Shown piece after piece: positions 26,660 to 38,400 of a DNA stretch of 64,000 nt. The notes under the pieces are model-generated. The model saw nothing but the letters and a program-made list of their open reading frames with translations. It was not told the DNA's origin and ran no database searches. Both the position numbers and the translations under genes were made by a program. This DNA comes from Circinella minor. Taxonomy: Eukaryota; Mucoromycota; Mucoromycetes; Mucorales; Lichtheimiaceae. The stretch spans positions 124,001 to 188,000 of the forward strand of contig JAEPRB010000052.1 in NCBI GenBank assembly GCA_016758965.1, in the 5' to 3' direction. Each line of letters starts with the position of its first letter. Position 1 is the stretch's first letter.

Positions 26660-26967
26660 TGTCTACAGAGAGACCAAAAAATAAGTGACAAGTGGTGCGT
26701 GTATGTATGTGAAGAAAAAAAAAATGCACACCTCCCAGGTTTTTTTTTTCTTTTTTGTACAGGCAGAGAAAGCTTTAATTGGAGAAAAAGAAAAATCGCT
26801 GCTTTAAACCTTTTTTATTATTATTCAGGTTTTGCTATGTATGAGCGTATATGTGGAGTAATATGGAAACCCCCTTTTCTTTTATTTTACAATTTATTTT
26901 TCTTTTTGTCTATACATACAATTTTTCAATTAACTAAAATCAACAATAAACTGTAGCTAATATAAGT

Positions 26968-28224
26968 ATGACGCATAATAATGTTCTTAACCTTCCACAT
27001 TTTGATTTGGCCAATCATCCTCCATCAGACACTATAAATATGATTACTGGCCTACTTGAACGGATTACGAAAACGAACGACAAATTACAAGCTAACAGCA
27101 ACAACACCATCAGTAACACCAATAATGATAATAATAATACTAGCACTACTGATAAACAATATACAGCATTTCATAGCCGTTCAGTGCCAACTATTGGTAT
27201 CCATGCCTACTTGTCCCGAATTTTGAAATACTGCCCTTGTACCAATGAATGTTTTCTTAGTTTGCTTGTTTATTTCGATCGTATGTCTCGCAACTCATCT
27301 TGCTTACGTATCGATTCTTTCAACATTCACCGGTTGGTCATCTCAGGTATCATGGTAGCTAGCAAATTCTTTTCTGACATTTTCTTTACCAATACTCGTT
27401 ATGCAAAGGTACAAAATATTTCATATTTTTTTTTTCAATGTTGGCTATATCATTGTATGTGCGTTGCGATAAGATCTATATTTTAAGTTTTAGTGAATTA
27501 ATCATGTGACACCTTATAATAATAGGTCGGAGGCTTACCGGTTGCCGAATTGAATGCGCTGGAGTTAGAATTTCTCCACCTAAACGATTATAATCTAAAC
27601 GTCTCGATAGAAGAATTACAGCAATACGGGGATCAGCTACTATTGCATTGGGTGCGTGAAGAAGAACGCAGAATACAATGGCGAAGGAAGGAAGCCATTG
27701 GAAGAAGATTAAGTATCAGTAGTGATAGTAGTAGTACAAGCGATATAGCAAGAATACAGTCATCAGCATCATCGTCATCATCAACTACAACTACAAATAC
27801 TCCAGTACCCTCACATGGAGCACCTCGATCTGCCAGCACAATTGTGGCAGATGAATCAAATATTAGTCGTCAATATCACGATCGTCGACAATCATCATCA
27901 TCTCATTTAAAGGAGAAAGACACGGGATCCGATCCGTTATTTTGTAGACAGTCATGGACATCAAAAATCACACATGAAAACCGTGCAACCAGATCATCAT
28001 CAGTAACATCATATAAAACTATTGCAACAGCAGGTCGATATAATGCAAGTACCACAACACCTAGCACAGAATATCATCAATTTGCACCATCACAAAGTTT
28101 AGATGGTATTCCTACAGTCAAACAAATGTCACATCACAATCATCACCAGCGACATTCTTGGCATATTGATCACCATCATCCTCGCTTACCAACACCACCT
28201 TATAGTACAGTTATTCACCCATAA
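26968..28224 (+). CDS. Pho80/Pcl-type cyclin
   Basis: Regulatory subunit for a Pho85-type cyclin-dependent kinase. Two exons (26968-27408, 27526-28224) give 379 residues. The cyclin box spans about residues 60-185: FHSRSVPTIGIHAYLSRI, CLSLLVYFDRM-like helix (CFLSLLVYFDRMS), INSFNIHRLVISG-like helix, MVASKFFSDIFFTNTRYAKVGG, and LNALELEFLHLNDYNLNVS. This order and the KFFSD...YAKVGG signature mark the Pho80 group. The remaining half is Ser/Thr/His-rich and probably disordered. It likely acts in nutrient or phosphate signalling (family knowledge); the exact paralogue cannot be decided. It shares a 308-bp divergent promoter with recyclin. Confidence 0.9.
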
Positions 28225-30138
28225 TATTATACTATTACTACTACTACCGCTATTACTATTACTATTATTATTTTATTAACCACCTATATATATATTCTTT
28301 TGCGCACATTAAATTTTTTTTTCTTTCTATCCATCAAATATACTCCTATTACACATACTCACCCGTTATTATATATACGCATTTTTCAACCCAAAATCCT
28401 CTTTTTTTTGACAATACCAATATCATGACCAATTTTACGTGAAATTAGAATTAGTTCCCAAGACACAAGATTGTACCCCCAAACGTTATTAGAATCTAAG
28501 CTGCAACCTGTTGACGGATTAAAGAAACTAGTTCAACCAGAAAGTATGCAAATATAAAAATAATAAATAATAAATAAGGAAAGAGCCAATCAAAATATCG
28601 TAACTATAATTTTAACATTTTTCTTTTTATTTCAAGTTTATATATTCACTTTTATGATTATGCACAAGTTAGTTTTTTTTCCATCGTCATTTGGAGTCTG
28701 GCGTTATTGGCTTGGAAAGTGTCAAGGCTATCGGCAGTGAGAAAAAAAAGAAGAACCCCACTCATTATGTTACATGGATTACAAAAGTACACAAAACAGC
28801 CGAACCACGAACTACTTCCAGTTAGCACACGTGCATACTGGCCCAAGCATACAATTGGTCCTAGTAGTCATCCTGATGTACTGAATAATCCATCGACACC
28901 TGATTTTGATGAACTCATTTCAACAGTTGTATTGCTCATCAACAGCGATAGAGGCACCCAAACCATTTATAATCTAGCCTAGCAACCCTTTAATCAATAT
29001 TGATGCTGTAACTCAACATATTACAAAATATCAAATTGTAAAAAACAGTTGAATATGGATAACTTTGCAGCTTCAGGGGAATAAGATTATAAATCAAAGG
29101 GCAATTTTGTAACGACGAATCAAGTTTCATACTCAATTATAAGAATTGAATCGAAGCATAGTAAATATTGTCGTCGAAGAACTGGAATTGGATAATAATA
29201 ATCAATGGTTATCTTGTATAGCATTTCTCTCTCTCTCTCTCTAATTCACACACACACACACACACATGTATATATGTGAATATATATATTGCAATTTATA
29301 AAAATAAAATCAATTTGCGTTCGTCTTATATATACATACGTATATATTATTCTTGAGGGTAAAACATGTTTTGCTCATAAAAATTCACTTTATATTTTTT
29401 GCAAAACTGTTATGGATGAGGAATGAGCTATGATATAAAAAGTGCAAGATAAAACATATATTCCAATACGTCATTATGGATATTCTCAAATGTATATAAT
29501 CTGTAAAAAAAAATAACAAAAAAAAAGACCTGTGTAGGGAAATAAGTTTGGTTTAGGAAGAGATGATGTAAAAAAGAAACTATGTATATGCGAGACTTTG
29601 TTGATTGAAAAGAATTGAAAAGAATACAAAAAGTAAGAAAAAGATAATTATTATTTAAGAGACTTGATGAAGCTATTTTTATACATTGAATATTAACTCG
29701 TATGCATCATAAACACATCTCTATTGTGAATAAAAAACAGCCAAAATTGTATGATAAAGACATAAATCTAATCGGTATAATAAACAATAATAGACAGCAA
29801 ATATTCATTTTATCATAGACATCTAAGACTTTTAAAAAAACGTATGTGTATATCCTCTTCATCACGCACAAATAACAAGTTTAGGTAAGAATACATATTC
29901 GAATAATTTTTCGTTGATGTAAATAAAGAGGACATTTCACATTCTCAATTCACTGTATCTTTCTCTTTATTTTTCTCTCTCAATCCAACTTTCCATCTGT
30001 GTTTATAAAGTTTCCATGGCAACACTTGTATTCCTCATAAATATTTTTTTGTACCCTGTGAACCTAATAACATATACGCACAATCATTCATCAAAAATAG
30101 TGGAAGTTTTACGAGTATTCTATACATGTGATATTAAT
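28225..30138. other. Intergenic with a doubtful membrane-type reading frame
   Basis: 1.9 kb between convergent genes. A plus-strand frame from about 28642 to 28982 has a hydrophobic segment (FFSIVIWSLALLAW) followed by a basic, then polar sequence of about 90 residues. It begins without an ATG and I found no upstream exon in the right phase. It may be a 3' exon, a relic or chance. A (CT)n/(CA)n microsatellite lies at about 29226-29266. The rest is AT-rich and featureless. Confidence 0.35.
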
Positions 30139-30601
30139 TTATTGTGTTGATGATTTGGGAGGGGTTGTTTTACGAGAAACATATGGTCCAAGCTATAAGT
30201 AAATATAAATGAGGTTTATGTTAGTACACATGTATATATAGAAGCATTTAAAAGAAGTATTATAAAATTTCGTTCTAATTATCTCATTACCGAAAATCCT
30301 TCAAGATCAGGAACAACAAATGTTCGTACACGATTCCAATCGATTTTGTATCCACCCTGTTTTGTGTGTCGACCCATGGCACCAGTACCAGTACCTATAT
30401 TAATGTTGTTATTGTTGTTTCATTCGGTTGAACAAAAACAAAAAGTGATTCATTGTGAGCTGTCAAAATCAACATATCCAAATCGTAAAAAGTTGTCATG
30501 TAACGGGAATTTCAATTACCCTTATAGTAGTTGTGTCCACGCTTTGCACTCATTGGCAAACGGCTTGATCCTCTTGGTAATGCTCGAATGACACCAAACA
30601 T
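30139..30601 (-). CDS. mrpl27: Mitochondrial ribosomal protein mL41 (MRPL27/MRPL41)
   Basis: Component of the mitochondrial large ribosomal subunit. Three small exons (30601-30520, 30394-30291, 30192-30139) give 79 residues. RALPRGSSRLPMSAKRGHNYYKG is a basic mitochondrial-type N-terminus running into the conserved KGTGTGAMGRHTKQGGYKI, then VRTFVVPDLEGF and LGPYVS, all typical of mL41. The length is near that of the human core and shorter than yeast MRPL27. Only 176 bp separates its start from the stop of the next upstream gene on the same strand. Small exons make it easy to miss. Confidence 0.9.
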
Positions 30602-30777
30602 GGTATTATTTTATAATTGTATGTGTGTTTCAAGAAAAAAAAAAGCCTCTGGTCTGCCCAAAATTTATTTATTATCCCAAGCAACCCTGCTGCCTGAACC
30701 CCGACAACAATTTTCGGAATCGTAAGTAGGAATTATTGTTTTCTTTTATTTATATGCAAAAGAAAGGATATTTGTAT

Positions 30778-33098
30778 TTATAAAGCTAACTTTGATCCAA
30801 TTTGTTTAAATGTTTCTTGCCAAGTAGGTGCAGAATCTAAAACCTGCAATCGCTCTTGATAGATAGTAGATAAGTGTAATTTGCATTTCGTTTCCAACTC
30901 AATATCTTGTTTAGCTGATGACTTAGATGGACCTGAGGTACCTAATCCAGGAATATCAGATACGGTTCGATGTCCACGTATAAACGGCCATATAGCTTGG
31001 TAAAGAATAACTCCTAATTCCCGAGCAGACATGAATGGAAATAGCTTGTAGACATCATGAAATGAAGATGGCAACATCTATACAGTAGAAAGAAGAAGAA
31101 GAAAGGGACATGATTGAGTAAGCTATTAGCAATCCTACTTCTTAATTATAACTTTCGCATATGAACAAAAAAAAGATATGTCACTTTACATGCTTCATTA
31201 GCACAATTAAGCGAGCGGTTCCATCCAGCTGTGTTGCAAATGTAAGACATGTTTGTGCTTGTGCCACTTGTTCCATATGCCAGAAAACAATGAAGTAGAC
31301 CAAAACACTACGTAATAATCCATCCATAGGAAATCGAGAATTTGTTGAACATCTCTCAACAATGAGAAATAGGACCGGATGATCCTTGAATGCATTACCA
31401 ATTGCAATGTCTCTATTTTATCGTTTATTAAGAAGCCCTGTTTCAAACACACATTCACACATCCATCAGTTCCCCTATAAAAAAAGATTTTTGATATGTA
31501 CGTACCTTGCACATGGAATGTTCATTGGCAACGCTTCATCATATGCTTCAACTGCCGCTGTGGCAGAGGGCCACTTTACAGAAAGATGTGACAATATATG
31601 AAAATTGATAGCGGATTTATGTTCTATATTTTTGAATAATCAATTTATTAAAAATCAAGTGAAAATTATAATAATAATAATAATACAATGTACGCTGTTT
31701 GCTTTTTATAGTATAAATTACCTTGTGAATATTGTTTTTGATCCTGAAACTTACAAAATAAATTTGCTGATCGCTCAATGTTGTCCATATATACTTGGTC
31801 TTGTAATTCTCTAAAAGTGAAAAATTTGTAATTAATGTGTCATTCCTATTTTCTGGGATAAGATCCTTTAATTACAAACAGCACAAAAAAAGAGCATACA
31901 GCATTTCATTGAGTTGTGGATACACTTTCAGAAACTGTGGAGGTCGTCGTTGATTTGGATAACTAATAGCACTGATTGAGTCCTTGGAAGTATCGCCTTT
32001 TACACCACCACTGTTTCGAACCTTACTCAACAAGTCAGTTTTTTCTTGTCGTAAAGCCTCAATATCAACATTTGGAAATAATTCAAGTGCTCCACCAGTA
32101 ATACCATCAATTGCAGCATTGAAAATAGCTTTAGCAAGACCTAGGTTTTGACAAAAGCAAGTTACTGTATAAAATACAAAATGCATACCACCTAATTAGC
32201 AGACCATCAACAATATCACTTCCCCTCCCCCAAGTAATAATCCATAATATATAATTGCTTACTCAAGTTTTCAAGTTCATCCAATACTGATTCCTCTTGA
32301 TTCTCTTTGAAAAAGGTGTAACGATTTTTCATATGTCGGAACCATGCATCCATTAAGAGCTTTGAAATAATCATCGGGTCAACACTTTTTGAATCTGAAC
32401 CAGTTTCTCCGCTATTTTCCCAAAAATGGGAATGACTTAACAATCGATATCCTAATGCACGACATTCCATGGATGGGTGATTAACAAAAAGCAAAAGCAC
32501 TTGACGCCATCGTTGCTTCATGTACCGTTTAAATGCGTCAAATCCGGGCCGATTGTGATAATCATTTTCACGTGCATCTTCGAATAACATAGACAGATTC
32601 GCTAGAATTTTTTCGACATTAATAGATCCACCAGCATTTGCAATATGCATTGCTATTGCTTTTGAAAACACCTGTTCCAAAATTGTTCTATATAAATAAA
32701 AATGCCTCCTTATGTGAGATATTTTTTGTTATGGCGTAGCTTTTATTCGTATATTACAATATTTACTCGAATATCCCTGGCCATTTTTCTTCAGCAGCTG
32801 CTACCAAATTCAATATAAGATATCGTGATCCAGCATCCGTTTGTAATCTATCCTTTGTTGTTTCTCGATCCAGTCGAGTGATTAAAGCCACAAACATGCT
32901 TATTGCAACATCGGATGTATCACTTCGTAAGGCTGTCATTTGTAATAAAAATAAAGGTATTTTTAAGTCATCGGGTCCGCGCTCTGATGTCGTTGATGCA
33001 ATAATAGGTAAAATCCATTCAACAAGATCAATCGATGCAGGCTCAAGGTCCAGTTGGTCAAATGATGGTTTGAGTGTATCAATGATGGATTTACCGCC

Positions 33099-33129
<31 letters not shown>

Positions 33130-34817
33130 TGGTTTTTTAGTTATGAATGTTTGCTCATATAATGAACTAATTAAAAGAGTATGTTGCCTAGTTTTACCGG
33201 AATAAGATATTGAAGGTTGAGTCGGCGATCATAAGCCATAGCATCCAATGCAATGGCAATGTCCAACGCATGCTTCATGATTAATCCACTTTTATCAAAT
33301 GCCACGGTATATAGCCAAGTTGAAAACATGCTTGCGACACTGACAATTTCTCTATTACATGGAAAGGATGTGATACATTAATGAAGATTGTTAATAATAA
33401 TTTAAAACTCCCATTTTTTTAAAAAACAGCATACCCAGATATTGTGCGAACAAGCGATTGTTTAGTATCTCGCTCATGAAGAAACATGTCACCTAGTCCA
33501 TTATTCTCATAAAGCCTTTGAAATATATCCTTCCAACATTCTATTTTAAAAGAGATAAATATCCATTATCCGATCGAATCGAACTTCAATTTGAATCGTT
33601 AAGTTTAATTTACCATTGACAACTCCGGGCGCTATGCGTGGTAAAGAAAGAAGATATCCTAACAAATAAATCTGAATATCTACGAAAGATTTATTTAGTC
33701 AGCTCTCGAGGAGATAACATAACCAAAACTAAATTGGATCAATTATTTCTCATACCTGATTCTTGAATACCGTCATTATATCGTTTTATCATATCAAAAT
33801 ACTGGTTCCATAGATTTTGTATCGACTTTTTTATTTCATTCTTTTGATTATCTAACAAATGTGATAATAAACTTGACCCAAGAGCAGTAATTCGTGATCG
33901 ATCATCATCGGCTGCAATTGTTCTGCACCAAAAAAAAAATGATGAAATTTTTTAGAGGGACAATATGTAGTGATACGAAACAAAAAAAAATATTAATAGA
34001 TATATACTTTGAACCATCTATATGCGGATTTCCAGCAGTAGCAAAAGACCAAAGAAGATATTCATGGATTCTTGGAATAGACCATTGTGGCAGTCGTTCA
34101 CATACAAGACAGAGAAGCCAAAGCATAGACATTGGCGTACCTATGGATTCTTTTCCAATCTAAGCTCGTAACTGTGTGAGTTTTCTATCCAGCATTATGT
34201 ATTTTTATTATGATATATTATACATTACATTTAGTAAGGCGCCGAAAACACTATATAAAAATACATAAATACGCGTTATTATTATCAATAATTAATCCTC
34301 TAAATTTTGTGTTATCAAAACCAACCTACCTATCATCTATTGCTTCACGAAATGCTATACATTCAACTAAAAGATCAATAAGTGCTATATTCACTGTGTC
34401 TTTTAAAATAACTATAACAGCATTTGCATCGATCCTCCCTAGACCTGACAAAAAAAAACATTTAGATTATTATTTCTTTGTCTCATAGATCCTTTATCTA
34501 TCTTTAAAACCGCGTACCGTTGTTTGTCGTTCGTGCCTGTAAAATGACATATGCCCACTACAAAAAAAATAGTCTCGTTCGTTGTTAATATACCTTCTTT
34601 GATGGAGAAAAGGTTCGTTAGATCTCTTATGCATTATTACTTGAATCAACTTTATAGCATCTGTTGTCATGAATCGTTTTAATTTTTTTACAGCAAGAGC
34701 CAACGATTTCTTATTATTATCGTCCGTAGTGTTGTTATTTGATTGATTTGCCGGGCATTGTGCAATAGCATTGGATAATAATTCGAGATCGGCGTCTGTA
34801 CATCGAGATAGTGGCAT
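30778..34817 (-). CDS. Large helical protein of unknown function (939 residues)
   Basis: Fifteen exons join in one frame to 939 residues: 34817-34511, 34444-34330, 34250-34229, 34159-34008, 33922-33756, 33679-33614, 33540-33435, 33351-33198, 33101-32767, 32687-32263, 32140-31900, 31810-31722, 31623-31506, 31412-31190, 31077-30778. The third exon is only 22 nt; without it the frame cannot be kept. The protein is almost entirely amphipathic helix, like an alpha-solenoid, with no signal peptide or clear membrane span. Conserved-looking patches include LIDLLVECIAFREAIDD, PMSMLWLLCLVCERLPQW and, near the end, TARLIVLMKHMLPSSFHDV. I do not recognise the family; a scaffold subunit of a large complex is possible but unproven. 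The first donor (GTTTTA at 34510) is the least certain boundary. Confidence 0.78.
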
Positions 34818-35425
34818 GGAATATATACAACAAAAGGAAATGCGGCGGGATTTTCAGTTAACAAATGAAAAAATATATGCATTCCGAATTTGGATTGTCA
34901 TGGATACAAATTTAAGCATATTTGAATATAATATAAAGCTGACTTGTACCACAACTTATAATGCCTATGCCATATACAAGGCTTGACTTGACCATGTGGA
35001 TTGTTATGCATCTAAGATCAAAACTAAATTCTTATTATTTATTTCTCGTATTCCTTGCCAATAACATCACATACACCCCGTTTTTGTATATATTATAATG
35101 AAAGGCATTTTAATAGACAGATAGACAGATGTATAATTAATATATTAGATTTAATAGTAGAACTTGTCAAAATATGCGCGTGAATTAATATATATGCTGT
35201 TTGGTATAATTTATACTTGTATAACACGTGCTATTAGAATGGATTAATATTATTATAGTATGACTGTTGTTTAAGAAAGATGATGAACAAGTATGATAGA
35301 TAAAAAAAGAGCGAGAGAAGAACGAAAGAAATAAAGTAAGTTTTAATATTAATAAAGAAAGGGAATAGAGGCAAGGGGATAATAAAAGAAGATATATAAT
35401 AATAATAATAACAATAATTAAAAAG
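34818..35425. other. Intergenic, no gene seen
   Basis: Spacer between two minus-strand genes: promoter of the 939-residue gene on the left and 3' flank of the formin on the right. AT-rich, with AAT and GACA short repeats. No coding frame supported. Confidence 0.5.
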
Positions 35426-38400
35426 TTATGTTTGAAGAATTGAAATCCGTTGATCATTCAAATTATTTTGCTCGGCTTTTCGTTGCCTGTATCGCATAAC
35501 AAGTGGACTGGGTGTGTCAATTTTCCAAGAATGATCACTGTGTTTTAAACCAGCACGAAGTTCTTTTAATACATTATCAAAGCCGGTATCATCCCCTTTA
35601 GTAAGATCCGGGGGCAAAGGAGATAATGAAACCATCTGATTTGGTCCTTGTTGTGGGTTGGAATCGCTTGTGACACTACTATACGATGTAGACCGTGACA
35701 AAGTAGAAGTTGAAGATGCTACTGAACTATTCCGACTTGAACAAGAGGATGACATTGATACACGAGGTTTTTGCTTCTATTTTATTGATGATGAATCATT
35801 AGTATTATACATGCTTGTATATTCTTTAGAAAACCACTACTCTTATTATTTTGAACTATGATTTCATGCGTATTATTTACCTTTAGTATCATTTCTTGTT
35901 GTCGCTGGCGACGTAATGCACGTTCACGAGCTTCATGAATTTCCACTTGTGCTTTCTATGATAAAAAATGAGACAAAAAAGTTTAGATATCTATTACTAC
36001 TATAAAGTATAAATTGTGACTCTACTTACAGCAAACGATGAAGAAAATGTGTAAATAATATCAAAGAACTCTTCCGATTTGACAGTTGTCGGATCTTCGC
36101 CATAATATAAAATTAATTCTTTTAACTTTTCATCAATATCCTTTGTCATGCTCTTCAAGTTGTTGCCTATAGGATTTGCTTCCATCAAAAACTCTTCCAT
36201 AGAGTCAGCAAATCGATCAATTTGCGACACGGATGTTCGACGACGTCGATGCAAGTTAAGTTCATCATTGATTTGTAATAAATTTGCGCTTAATGCATTT
36301 ACGGAGGCAAAAATTGTGGGCGGTGATACTATATTATAATTTACGACATCAATATTATTGACAGTGAAGAACCAGCTGTAATGATAATGAGAATAATAAC
36401 TTACATTTTGCAGCAGCTTCTAAATGAACAATATCATCTCGAAAATCAACAACATCGTCACCTGATTTGGCTAAAAAGTGTACTAGATAATGAAGTAAAG
36501 TAGGCATAGTGTTACTGCTTCCTTCCCCTTCGGCCCGAGTATCCCGCATCTATATTGTATATCAAAAGTGAAATTAAAGAACGTTTTCGGGATTATCTGG
36601 TTGTTTTTGTTTTTGTTTTTGTTTTTTTTTTTGTATAAGAAAAAAATTTACTTTAAGCAATGCATCTAGACGAAAACCATAAGCATTACCACGAATAGTA
36701 TGGCCGTTGAGATAATTCCCAATGGCAAGAACAGTCTATATTATATAAAAGCATTAATATTGGTTATATAATTTTAAAGTTACCCATTAGATCTAACTCT
36801 TTTTTTATCTTACGCACCCTCAATACTTTTTTGAAACGTACGCTTTCACGTAGTTCACAGATGGCATATTGAAGGACATCGAGTTGCTACGTATAATTTT
36901 AAAGAATAAAACTATTAATATTCGACAAGAAGTAAAAAAAAATCAAAAATCACGTAAAGTAAAATAGAAAAACATACTGCTAAGATTTCATTGAGTTCTT
37001 GTTTAAATCGTCGACGAAAAATCATACAGCTGACACGATCAGCCAATCGAGGAATATACATAACCTGTTATTATAAATATACAAAGGCATTAATATTATA
37101 TATACCAGAGTAGTTTTTTAAGAAAAAATATATTGCATTCTTCATACTGATCGAAAATAGCGTTCAGCGTTTCCAAGGTTTTCGACATCACCATTGAACT
37201 CCTTTACAATTTCAATCTATTAATGGCAATAGTATATGAATAATTAATATTGACTACTGTGTAACTTTGTGCTCTATAGTATGCTTTTTATTTATTTCTA
37301 GATTTACCTCTTCTTTCGTAGGAATGTATTGTCGGATAGCCATCAAGTTATCGACAGTAAGCTTATTATCATCGATATTCCAGATGGCATCTCGGATTTC
37401 AGGATAGGTCAATTTGATACGCGCCAACATAATGGCTAAATAATTGTAATAAATATTTCATTAATTCGCCGAACAAAAGTTCAATTTTATTAATAGTTGT
37501 CTATTTATACTTGCCTATATTGTTAGCTCGGTTAAATTCCAAAAGAGTGATAGAATTGGATTTTCGTAATTTTGGACCAACAGCATTGTTCGTTGTAATA
37601 CCATTTCCTCCTACTTTTATATTTTACCGATTATTTTACAATAAGTATATTATGTAGTACCATTACAATAACATAAGATAGTTTTTATTATACACTTACT
37701 TTTACGAGTTTTCTTGAATAAGCGTTCTAGTTCCACAGTATCTAATTGTACAGAAATAGCTGTTGGTGGGATCACTGAATTTTGTTCTCCAATGAAATTC
37801 GTCAAATTGCTATTGGAATTCTTATGAGGCGATATATCATCAACTGACCAAAGATCTTCATCATCTTCAGCTTCACTACTATTACTGCTCGCCAAAGGAG
37901 ATTCTAACCCGCTATTAAAATCAGGTGATAGAATTTCCTTCCAGACAGTATGTTGGATTCGTTCTGGTGTCAATTTTGACCAAAAGAATTGCTATATAAA
38001 GATAACATTAATTTGAGGAGAAAAACATGTCATTTTTTTTCTTATCATTAAAAATACTGAGTTACGTACCTTCATTGTAATAACAGGTTTCTGAGGCTTT
38101 TGCCAACAGCTTGTATTACCAGCAAATGATGGATCAGAGATGGCAGAGAAAGAAATATTTGATTCAGTAGTAGGCGAAGTAGGAGAACTTGTGGGTGATG
38201 ATACATTATTTTCGTGCAATGATTTAAGCGAGGTAAAACATAGATTAAGTGCTAAAGGGTGAAGATATTTCGATGTACGTACGCTACGACGTTTTATGGC
38301 ATTAGCGTTAGATCGATGTGTTGGTGCGGGAAAAGACATTTGTGTCTTTGGTGGAGGAGGTGGGGGAGGCGGTGGTGGTGGTGGTGGAACGTTGGACGCT

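Noticed and set aside
31207..31512. Minus-strand frame of 101 codons
   Set aside because: The conserved sequence of the 939-residue gene runs through here in another frame, which joins both flanking exons in phase.
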